DNA of 64,000 nt from positions 62,321,655 to 62,385,654 of the forward strand of contig CM070618.1 in the NCBI GenBank assembly GCA_036346255.1. The letters are read 5' to 3'. The position numbers and the translations under genes were made by a program. This document shows, in pieces, positions 1 through 9,865 of this stretch (its first letter is position 1; each line of letters begins with the position of its first letter). This DNA is from Ampelocalamus luodianensis (lineage: Eukaryota > Streptophyta > Magnoliopsida > Poales > Poaceae). The notes beneath the pieces were generated by a model, which saw only the letters and a program-made list of their open reading frames with translations, searched no databases and was not told where the DNA came from.

Positions 1-1631
1 TCAGCGTATAACGTTCTTAGTCACGCCTCACAGTCTCATAGCAAGGCTCGCCACTCGCGCCTCGCATTGTCGCACTCGCAGTCTCGCATCCGAGCCCAGC
101 CCACAGTGGCTCAGGCGCTCGGCGTGTTGGCACTTGCAGTTGCCCAATGGCCAATGCCGGAATGGGCGAATGGGAATGGCCCAATCAATATCACAGACAT
201 GGGACGCTTGGCGCACCCAACTCGGCAACTCCCAAGGCCCAAGCGGCCTAATCCCATTTCCAATCACCAATCTCTGCAACCAGGCAACTCAAATGGTCAA
301 ACCCTAAATGGCTAAATCCCTAAATCCTAATCTTTGTAACCAGGCACCAGCAGGCATCAGTCCACCAATCTCCATCCTCATTTCTCACCCTTGTGCGGCT
401 CCACTGGCCCTTGCGCTTGCGGCGGTGGTGGCCGGTGAGCGCCACGACGGCAGGTGCGGCCGTCGAGCCATGCGGGTCGGCAGGATCACACCGTCGCGGA
501 CGCAGACTCGCGGGGAGAAGAACCGCTAAACCGGCTTGTGGCGGCGACAGCAGCCTGGCTAATCGGCGAGAAGGGGAGGCTGCGCCGAGCGAGAGCGAGA
601 GCTAGAGCGGCAAGAAGGGTAGGCCGCGGCGCCGCGCCGAGTAGGCCGCATCGAGAAGGGGAGGACCTGAGGAGCGCTGCGGCCTATGGGTGAGCACCGC
701 GGTGGCGGGTCGGCGGGGTGAGCACGACGGCTGCGGCCTGCGGGGTGCGGCGGCCTGGGAGAAGGGGAGGACCGTGGACCAGTGGAGCACAGTGGCGTGC
801 TGCTCGCATGCTCCGAGCCCCGAGCCGTCGATCGCAGAGCCATAGGGAGGTGGGGTGTGGGGCGGACGGCAGGGCGAGGGTGAGCGGGAGCGTGGGCGGC
901 TGCCGGCTGGGTGAGCAGGGGAGGCTGCGTGGATGAGCAGCGGAGCAGGGAAGCGGCACGACGAGTAGACATGACTCAGGAGGAGCTGAACGTCAGATAA
1001 ACCTCGAGGTAGATCCACTTCTATGATATCAATTGCTATGATTGTGAAGCTCTCAACTAAATTTTGTCTTGATATAGATTAGCTCATAAGCATGTCAATA
1101 AGCAAAGTCACAGCTGTATTATATCCATTTATTCAATAGAAGGAAAATGTCACCTACTTGTTAATGAATCGTTCAATTCTAGGTCAAAACAATACTACAC
1201 GACATCATAATTTATCCATAGACTCGGTCATCGCGAAGTAGTACCTATAGGCTACAAAAATCCATTAGTGATGATGTTGTGTCTTTATGAAATATAGATC
1301 AGAGAGCTTAAAAATGAAGAAGTCTATTAGATGTAAATTTTTTTGTGGAATTGCATGGAACCAATACTTGAATGATTGCTTGATTACATTTCTGCGGCGA
1401 GAAGTGAAGGATGATGGCGTGATATCACGCTTCAAGATATGAAGAGTCGTCGAGTTAAATTATTTGTTCTTTAATTATTTTATAATTTGTATAAATTATT
1501 TTGAGATGTTGTTTTAGTAAGAACAATTTAAACTTTGATTTTTTGCTATTGCGTACATTAGCTTTTTACACTGAACTACAATATTTTGTCAATTCCGAAC
1601 ACTCATACTCAAAATCCTAGGTCCGCCACTG
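1..1631. other. Noncoding region, possible right end of a hAT-type element
   Basis: No gene is recognised. Bases 1-1000 are GC-rich with many short overlapping open frames on both strands and no recognisable domain; 1000-1600 is AT-rich. The sequence ending at 1631 reads, on the minus strand, CAGTGGCGGACCTAGGAT, which resembles the terminus of grass hAT-type nonautonomous elements (compare the copies at 14165 and 15963). A matching left terminus was not found, so the element either begins before the window or has lost its left end. Confidence 0.35.
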
Positions 1632-2157
1632 CATCGCCATGCTATGATATTTTACGTGATCTTTCCATTTTCCTTTTTAGATTAAGCCTAGTAGTAGCTT
1701 AATTAATTTGTTACGAGACGATTGGTGAAGTACAGTTCTTGGTTCTTGCGCGTTACATCGGAAAAGAAAAGCTGGAGCTTGACAGGCCAACCGCACCAAG
1801 TCATCGTTGGTTACCTCTACTGTCAAGTGGACCTTACATGGGCTCATGGATTGATCAGAATCTGCGAAAGTGTCTCTATGGCGAAATCCTGCTTGCCCAG
1901 CAACAACGTTGATCCTGCGTACCTCCATGGATCGGTTTGCGTCTAGATACCGTGACAACGCCTCTAAAAAAACAAATCGAGAGGCATGCATCTACTGGTA
2001 ACTGTAAGCTTTCACTAAATTTTGGCCCGGGCCTGGATCTACAAAGCGCAACGTCCAAGATCCTGTTACAGTAAGCAACTGGGCCGCCACATATATCTAA
2101 GAAAAAATGTTCTATGGTGCTCAAAGATGGACTTTAGCAAAATAACAGTCAACTTGT
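1632..2157. other. Intergenic sequence, no feature recognised
   Basis: This stretch of about 520 bases separates the hAT-like terminus at 1631 from the hairpin element at 2158. Short open frames occur on both strands, but none has a recognisable domain or a convincing start, so I see no gene here. Confidence 0.4.
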
Positions 2158-2507
2158 GAATTCTTTTTATTATTTAATCTTTTTTAAAAAATTATTTTAA
2201 AGATAACCTCTTCTTAACTTTATTTCTAATTCTGACCCCTTTAGTCACGCTATGACCTATGATATTACCAAACTGTGTTGTCACACCATCGACCGCGGCG
2301 TGACCAAACTGTGCTATCACGCTACTCCTCTTGGCGTGACAGTACTTAGCCAAAAAACGGACGCGTCCAAAGGGGTTGGTGGCGTGACAGCACAGTTTGG
2401 TTATGCCACTGGTCATGATATGATCAAAAGTGTCAGAATTAGAAATAAAGGTAAGAAAAAGTTATCTTTAAAATGATTTTTAAAAAAGATTAAGAAATAA
2501 AACTTGT
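2158..2507. mobile_element. MITE-like hairpin element, copy A
   Basis: The element is bounded by long imperfect terminal inverted repeats of about 70 bases. The left arm near 2165-2240 (through TTTCTAATTCTGA) is the reverse complement of the right arm near 2434-2505. The core contains repeated, mutually inverted variants of a motif around CACAGTTTGGTCACGCC, so the whole element can fold into one hairpin. An inverted relative lies at 13746-14073. No transposase is encoded, so it is nonautonomous; the superfamily is unknown. Exact ends and target duplication are uncertain. Confidence 0.7.
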
Positions 2508-2829
2508 CAGTCGCACTTTAATATCACCTTTTATTGGATATGTACGTTCATACCACCTAAAGTTCCTCGAAATACCATCTTTGTCTACTTGAGGCACGTT
2601 GCCATTTCATGTGACAATTTTGCCCCTCTTATCCTCCTTATCCTTCTCCCCTTCTCTAACATCGACAACATCATTACCGACGACGGGGACAAACAACAAT
2701 CTAGATTTGAGGCTGCCGGCTGGATGCATATGTCCTACATTTGAGGCCAACAACGATAAAAAGCAGCAGAGTCGTCGACCACGAAATTGCCTTGGACAGT
2801 ACCGGTGCCAACAAGGAAGCTAACACATA
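2508..2829. other. Intergenic sequence, no feature recognised
   Basis: This is a short noncoding interval between two nonautonomous elements. One open frame of 74 codons at 2599-2823 has no recognisable domain and is not supported as a gene. Confidence 0.35.
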
Positions 2830-2837
2830 TGTGCGGT

Positions 2838-3337
2838 TAGGTGTCAATCGAATCCAAATTAACCGGCATCCCAACTCAGTTGGTAGCGGATATGCCTTTG
2901 ATTTTTTTATCTGATTAACTATTTCTCCTCTATTTGTATTCGTATTCGTATAAAAAATATGGATACGAATATGGTATGAAGTTTTGCCACCTGAAATTTT
3001 ATTTTATCCGCATTATCTGTATTTAAATTCGATAAAGCAATATATGCATTTTATTGCAGTATGGCTAATTAGTTGGATGAATATTTTTAGTGTAATATGA
3101 ATTCATGTTTTTAGGTGAAATAGATAAACTATAACAATTAGATGTGTTATGTACGAGGATAATGTATCATAAATATCTTACAATTACGTAAGTTATGAGG
3201 ATATCTGAATCCTACCAAATTGGGTCGGTATTCGATTCGTATTCGATAATATTCGAATTCGTATTCGTTTAAAAAAATACAAATATGAATATAGAAAGAC
3301 CACTATTCAATTGGTATTCGATCCGTTGACACCCCTA
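2838..3337. mobile_element. Nonautonomous hAT-like element with ATTCG subterminal repeats
   Basis: This 500-bp element is AT-rich. The left end starts TAGGTGTCAATCGAATCC and the right end, reversed, starts TAGGGGTGTCAACGGATCG, giving imperfect terminal inverted repeats. The flanking 8-mers TGTGCGGT (2830-2837) and TATGTGGT (3338-3345) match at 6 of 8 positions, both differences being transitions, as expected for an aged 8-bp hAT target duplication. Both subterminal regions are filled with variants of GTATTCG, which in hAT elements often act as transposase-binding sites. No coding capacity is present. Confidence 0.7.
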
Positions 3338-3345
3338 TATGTGGT

Positions 3346-4380
3346 GGCGACCTGGTCAGATTGCTCGGTGGTGGCTGATGTCGTGGGGGAGGCTAGGAGC
3401 CTCGGGGGGCGGTAAACATGCAGAAAAGTGTTGAGGGGCAGTTTTGGGATTTCTGAAAAATGTATTCTCCAAAAATGAAAAAATATCATTACGAGTGCTA
3501 AGCAAAAGGAAAACAACATTACTATTATTACATAACGGGCGCGACTAGTGCTTGGACGTATGATCCGAGCGTTAGCGCCATACACCCGAGCGCCAATAAA
3601 AATGCAGAACGTGCGTAACATATCAAAAATTCCTATGCAACATTTTCTCTCAAAAATCTTAAAATCAAAACAAACATATGAAAAAGGACGCAACATATGA
3701 AAAATCTTAGAATCAAAACAAACATTTGGAAAAAGGACGTGTTAAAAAATCTTGCAACATCACCGTGAACAGTATGCAACATTTTTTTTCGACAGTTGCA
3801 ATATTTTTTTCAACGGGTCGCAACATCTTAAAGAACAGTATGCGGCATTTTTTCCTGACGGTCGCAACATTTTTTTTTCAACGGATCGCAAAACCAAAAA
3901 CAACATAGGATAACTTGCCGAGTTTTTCTGTAAATGTAAGATCTGAAAGGGAGTGAGTATAAGTAGTAAGTGGTAACCGTACCTATTGAGCATGAACATG
4001 AACATGAGCTCAATCTGGCTTGAGCATGAGGGGGGAAGGTAGCATGAGCTCCATCTGGCCATGGCCATGTGTGCTAGACAAAGAGGTGGTGGAAGAGGGG
4101 GGGGGGGGGAGTAGCCGCATGGAGAAGACGTGGTGGAAGAGGGGGAGAGAGAGAGAGTAGCAGGGAGAAGACGGCCATGTGCGCTAGACAGAGGTGGTAG
4201 AAGAGAAAGAGAGAGTAGCAGGGAGAAGACGAGAGGGATAGCTTTGATCTAGATAGTCGTAGAGGGGAGAGGAGTTGGATGTGTTCATGTGGACGAGAAA
4301 TAGCCACGTCACTGTCCAGAGCGTCCGTCTCGCGGACGTAAGAGTCATAGCATTAGCCTAATAAAAACCAACATGTGACT
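3346..4380. repeat. Interspersed repeat rich in GCAACAT motifs, with purine minisatellite
   Basis: From about 3600 to 3910 the motif GCAACAT or CAACATTTTTTT recurs many times with variants of CAACGGTCGCAACAT. From about 4080 to 4230 a purine-rich unit containing GTGGAAGAG, a run of G, GAGAGAGAG and AGCAGGGAGAAGACG is tandemly repeated with variation; the phrase GGCCATGTG(T/C)GCTAGACA also recurs. The region ends near 4345 with a small palindrome, GCGTCCGTCTCGCGGACG. It resembles common nonautonomous grass DNA transposons, but I could not define matching ends. No gene is supported. Confidence 0.4.
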
Positions 4381-5840
4381 TAAGTGCTAAGAAAAAGGAA
4401 AATGAGCTAGAAATTCTCAGCTTAAAAGAGAGAGACAAACCTCCAGCTCTTTGGATTTATCGTAGCTGCAGCTCTCTTGATTTTAGTTGTGATACTGGTC
4501 GTACCCTCTAGAACAATGTCAATCTTACGCCCAACTGTTGATCGGACCTAAGTTATGATAGCTAGGATTTATCTACCGGTTTTCGAAAGAAAAAAAAAAG
4601 AAAGAAGAAGAAGAAGAGATAAGCGTGGACCCTAGAGGAAGTTGAAGTTCTAAGCATGCAGATTTTGTGTATGGCCCGACAAAGGGTGCAGCCAAGGAGA
4701 TAAGAAACTACAAGTGTACATTCGGATGCACATGACCGTGTTTTCGGCATGACCAAAAACTTCTGGCTTCCGTCTTAACTATTTTGTACTTTGGTAATGT
4801 TTGTAATCGATAGGAGGAAAACAGAAGGTTCCGAAGAATAGTCAAGATCAGGGCAAAGATTTATAAACTACTCCTGGTCTATAATAATTGAACATGTATA
4901 TGCCAGTCCATATCAATCCACAGGAACCTAAAATAAGGAAGAGAACTTTAGTTTGCTGTGCACGCCAAAATTTTAAAAAATAGATAAAGCACAACCGTAC
5001 CGTTAGCATCTTGATGATATTAATACCAGGGCAGTGACAATGCAATGATGACGCCAAGCTGCCCGGTCAGAAGTCCATGCTAAACATCACTGTCAGCATA
5101 ACGATCAGGGCATCAGGCAGGCGGCCTAACCACTCGACATGTACAATTGGCTACAACTAACTTATCAACTCAATAGATGCCATAAAATAAACACAGAGGC
5201 AACCCTAGTTCAAGGTAGCTATGGCCCCATCTGGAACGCGAGATTTTTTTTCCTGATTTCTACGGAAGTTGAACTACTTCATGTAAAATTAGTGGATTCC
5301 AAACGGAGCGTAAATAATTCTCATCACTCTCCTAGAAAAAAGCCTAAAGTATTGACAGCTTGTCACCAACAAACTCCTGTTGCCGGTTCGATCAAAGGAT
5401 TGACATACGCTACATAGCTCAATAATATCCAATCCAATATGAAAATCGAATGGCATCGATAAATAATAGAAAATAACACGTTTAACATCTCTATCACATT
5501 GTCCTGTAAAAGCATTGAGACAAATTAATTTGTATTTACAGTTCAGATCAAGTAAGGCCTTCAAACCTTCTAAATGGGTAACTTAAGAAAAAAACTAATT
5601 CTATGATTCTATGAAAAAAAAACTAATTCTATGATTCTATCACATTCATCTCTCCAGAAATACCTACCTGTTCCCGGCTTAGGAGTAGAAATTGCAGCAT
5701 GAGTTCAACTTTGACTCCACGAAAGCGCCTTCGCAACAGATGGGAATTAAATCAGGACTACATGCATGCATGATGAGACAGAGCAATCATAAATGGAAGC
5801 AAATACCTTCCTCCATACCATGCCCTGAACACCAAGAAAA
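4381..5840. other. Upstream region of the RLK pseudogene, no gene recognised
   Basis: No coding sequence with a recognisable domain is visible. A short direct duplication of about 24 bases containing CTAATTCTATGATTCTAT occurs twice at 5590-5640. The region should contain the former promoter of the kinase pseudogene that starts at 5841, but I could not assign a convincing TATA box. Confidence 0.3.
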
Positions 5841-8170
5841 ATGGCCGCATTCCTCTGCCTAACCATTCTTCCATTGCTCACCGTTCTGCCATGCTCATAT
5901 GCTTTGCCCCAGTTGATGCTAAGCACCGGCTCATCCTTAACTGTAGAAGAGCATGACCAAACCTACCTTACCTCACCAAATGCTGATCTCTTGTGGCTTC
6001 TACGAAGCTGGAGGGAATGCCTTCTCCTTCTCTATCTGGTTCACCAACCCCGCGGAAAAGACAGTTGTATGGTCTGCAAACCCAGAGGCCCCGGTGAATG
6101 GCCGTGGCTCCATGGTGTCGCTGAACCACAACGGAAACTTGGTCCTCAGAGATGTCAATGGCACCGTGACTTGGGACAGCAAGACGAGCTCTGGCAAGGG
6201 CACAACGGTTGCCCTTCTTGACACCGGCAACCTTATCGTCAAAGACTCCACTGGTGCAATTTTATGGGAAAGCTTCTCTTCACCGACTGATACATTGCTG
6301 CCTTTACAGCCTCTCACCAAAGGTAAAAGGCTAGTCTCTGGTTATTACAGCCTCTATTTTGATAACGACAATGTGCTACGCCTCATGTATGATGGGCCAG
6401 ATATATCAAGCATCTATTGGCCAAGTGCAGACTACTCAGTGTTCCAAAATGGGCGGACAGACTACAATAGCTCCAGGATTGCAGTCCTCGACACTGAAGG
6501 GTTTTTCCTCTCAAGTGATCGGCTGAATATCAAGGCTTCTGATTGGGGCACTCGAGTCAAGAGAAGGCTAACAATTAATCATGATGGAAACCTCAGAATG
6601 TACAGCCTGAATGAGTCAAATGGGAGCTGGATAGTCTCACGGGAGGCTGTAGCAGAAATGTGCAATGTGCACAGGCTATGCGGACAGAATGGGATATGTA
6701 AGTACTTGCCAAGCCTCAAGTGTTCATGCCCCCCAGGATATGAGATGGCTGATCCACGTAATTGGAACAGAGGTTGCCGCCCACAATTCAGCAAAAGTTG
6801 CAGCAAAACAGAAGAGTTTGAGTTCACCAAGCTCCCTCAAACTGACTTTTATGGCTTTGATCTGACCTATAACGAGTCCATATCACTTGAAGAATGTAAG
6901 AAGACATGCTTGGACGTCTGCTCCTGCTCAGCTTTGACGTACAAGACAGGATCTGGACATTGTTACACCAAAGCTGTACTCTTCAATGGCTACAGCTCCC
7001 CAAATTTTCCTGGCGACAACTATATCGAACTACCCAAGAATATGGGCATCTCAACATCCTTGGTCTCCAAACAGTCCGGTCTCACATGCAATCCGGGTAT
7101 TCCCGTGATTGTACAAGGATCTGCAAGTATGTATGGAATGAACGATGTCAATAAAAATTATACAACTTGCTTTGTGTTTGCAGCAATACTGGGAGCCCTA
7201 GTGCTGCTCTTTATCAGTACAAGTTGGTGGTTTCTTTACAGCAAGCAATACATACCCAAGTCAATGGAGGCAGGCTACAGGATGGTAATGTGCCAATTCA
7301 GGATGTTCATGTACCGAGAATTAAGGGAAGCAACTGGAAAGTTCAAGGATGAGATTGGAAGAGGGGCCTCTGGAATTGTTTACAGAGGAGAACTTGAAGA
7401 TAAGAGTGTGGTGGCGGTGAAGAAACTAACAAACGTTTCACAAGGTGAGGAGGAATTCTGGGCAGAAATGGGTATAATTGGAAGGATCAACCCCATGAAT
7501 TTAGTAAGGATGTGGGGTTTTTGCTCTGAGGGCCAACACAAACTACTGGTGTACGAGTATGTGGAGAATGAATCACTCGACAAGTATATATTTGGTGATG
7601 TAAGTTCTGAGAGACTAATTGCATGGAGCCAACGGTTCAAAATAGCATTGGGAACGGCAAGAGGCTTGTCCTACCTCCATCATGAGTGCCTTGAGTGGAT
7701 AATCCATTGTGATGTAAGCCAGAGAACATACTCCTGACCCACGATTTTGAAGGCAAGATAGCAGACTTCAGACTAGCCAAACTCTCAAAGAGAGAGAGTT
7801 CCAGTTTCAACCTCACCCACATGAGAGGAACAGTGGGCTACATGGCACCAGAGTGGGCGTTGAACTCGCCAATCAACGCAAAGGTTGATGTCTACAGTTA
7901 TGGTGTTGTCCTTCTCGAGATTGTGACTGGAAGTAGGATCTCAAGTGGGATAAAAGTGGATGGGAAAGAGGTGGAGCTTAGACAGTTTGTGCAAGCGGTG
8001 AAACAATTTCTGGCGAGTGGAGATGTCAAGGATATAGTCGATACTAGACTGCATGGAAGGGGTGTGTATCTTGTCTTGAAGAAAGAAACAGCAGACCCAC
8101 AATGGATGAAATTGTGAAAGCTCTCCTGGCATGTGATGATCAAGACAATCACCCGGCCTACTCATGGTGA
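5841..8170 (+). pseudogene. Broken ZmPK1-like lectin receptor kinase
   Basis: This is a full-length relative of the intact gene at 49258-51675. The first ATG at 5841 opens a signal peptide (MAAFLCLTILPLLTVLPCSY). Then follow a B-lectin domain, an S-locus glycoprotein region, an EGF-like Cys cluster, a PAN domain, one membrane segment near 7160-7230 and a Ser/Thr kinase domain. Three lesions are visible. One base is missing near 5984. One A is missing near 7714 in the catalytic loop, so the frame stops at 7737 after HCDV. Near 8050-8095 about 20 residues are lost with a further frame change. The DFG motif reads DFR (7764-7772), which should abolish activity by itself. The C-terminal RPTMDEI and HPAY segments survive to the TGA at 8168-8170. 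The single-base losses could be sequencing errors; DFR and the 3' deletion are harder to explain that way. Confidence 0.88.
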
Positions 8171-8242
8171 CCTGCAATAAGCAACAGCATCTCAATTTGC
8201 CAGAAGAAAAAGGAATTCAGTATATTGTGAAGTATTTGAAAG

Positions 8243-8966
8243 CAGTGGTCCCCTAGGCGGCCGCCTCGGCCGCCTAGGCGCTGGGCGCAGGGCAACCGCC
8301 GCGACTCGGCCTCAATCGGGCCCCTAGGCGCTCGGCCCGCCTGGACGGTCAATGCCGGTCAAAGGCGGACCCAGGCGGGCAAGGCGCGGCGGCGGCTGGG
8401 CAGTCCGGGGCGGCACTGGGCGGGGTCGGGCGGAGCTGGGCGCACGGGGAGAACAAGAAGAGGTGAGTGAAGACTGATGAGGACTCACCCGTGGCGCCGC
8501 TGCCTCCTCGAATCCCCGTCGCGCGTCACCTCCTCCCCAGGTCCCCTTCGCGCGCCGCCTCCGGGCCGGGCTCCCTGTCGCCGTCGCGCCTCGAATCCTC
8601 CCGATCGCCGTGCCTCGTCCCGTCGTCTCCCAGGTCGAGGGGATGGGAGAGAGGAGAGAAGGAGTCAAGGAGATGAGGAGGCGGCGGCGGGATGGGAGAG
8701 CAGAGAGAGAGAGGTGAAAGCAGAGAGGGAGGTGGCGGCGGCATAGGAGAGTAGAGAGAAGGGAGAGAGAGGTGTGGAAGCAGACTAGCAGAGAGGGAGG
8801 CGGCGGCGGGATGGGAGAGCGACGAGGAAACCTAAGGCTGGAAGCTGGATCCTGGAGAAGCGCAACAAGTGATGGGCTGATGGGCCGGGTTGGGCTGGCC
8901 AGCCAGTTAAGTCATTTGCTTCTCGTCGTTTTCCCCGCCTTCCGCCTAGTGCCTAGGTGAACATTG
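8243..8966. mobile_element. Nonautonomous hAT-type element with exact 8-bp duplication
   Basis: This 724-bp GC-rich insertion has terminal inverted repeats. The left end is CAGTGGTCCCCTAGGCGG and the right end, reversed, is CAATGTTCACCTAGGCAC; they share CA-TG-TC-CCTAGGC. It is flanked by the identical 8-mer TTTGAAAG at 8235-8242 and 8967-8974, the hallmark of hAT insertion. It lies 72 bp past the stop of the RLK pseudogene, in what would be its 3' untranslated region. The many long open frames inside are products of high GC and lack any transposase domain, so it would need a transposase supplied elsewhere. Confidence 0.88.
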
Positions 8967-8974
8967 TTTGAAAG

Positions 8975-9857
8975 TAAGAAAAATGTAGCTAGAAAAAGTG
9001 TTCCTCTGTTGCATATCCTTCTCAGGACAATAGTAGATATATTGTTCTTCAAATGTAATGAATAAGTGGAATACAAAACTAATACTCGTACTATACAGCA
9101 CTTGTATTGAATAATTGCCATATGAACTCTTCCATGAAGCATAGTGGGCTTATTTGTTCAGAAGCTCCATGAGTCACTTTTATGTTCAATACACATAAGT
9201 TGCCATGTATACAAGAAGAGTTTGGTTTGCATTACTCTTAGATCTTCTGGAGCATTACAACAAATTCCAAAGATGCGCACTGTTTCTTCAAAATTCGACC
9301 CTCCGTTACACACCCCTTTGGTGCAACCATGAGAGGCCGCTTAGCATGCCTACACTAGCGAGTAGCAAGTTAGCGACTCGCAAGTCACAACATTCAATCC
9401 AGAAAAGTATCAATCTCCTGTGGCATTAGCAGTGGAACACGGCTTTGCAAGTGGTAACATTTGGTACTACGACAACATCACACCTTGGGCATTAATTCAT
9501 GGCAAGATTTTCAGCTGGTAACATCATCATGAAACTGACCCGGTCATCCATAAACTACATCAGCGGTCACGGTGGTGTAACCAAAGACAAATCGAGCAGT
9601 CGTCACTGCCCCCAGGGTGTTCGGCAGAATTCCCCAAAGGCACTAGGCGTTACGGATTAACAGCGGCAAAGGCGCGGGGGGCGCGGGGGGTGGGGGGGCT
9701 CACCTGCGAAGTCGTGGACGCGCAGAGTGCTCGGATGGGACCGGTGGTGCCCAGCCTGAGGCAGCCACCGCGGTGGCGGTGGGAAAGAGAGGCGTCGGCT
9801 CGGCTCCAAAACGGATGTTGCGGTGTTGCCACGGCGGGCGAGAGGCTGGTCGGGGAA
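8975..9857. other. Spacer between two hAT elements, no gene recognised
   Basis: No domain or gene structure is visible. The left part is AT-rich. From about 9600 the sequence becomes GC-rich with a run of G tracts at 9676-9700. The open frames on both strands in 9650-9890 overlap one another and look like composition artefacts. Confidence 0.35.
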
Positions 9858-9865
9858 CCCTGCGC

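Noticed and set aside
2868..2900. Possible tRNA because of CAGTTGGTAGCGG
   Set aside because: The phrase resembles a tRNA D-arm, but no acceptor stem, anticodon arm or T-arm could be folded around it.
8324..8960. GC-rich open frames as exons of a host gene
   Set aside because: They fall entirely inside the 8243-8966 insertion with hAT-type ends and an exact 8-bp duplication, and encode only Arg/Pro/Ser-rich low-complexity sequence.
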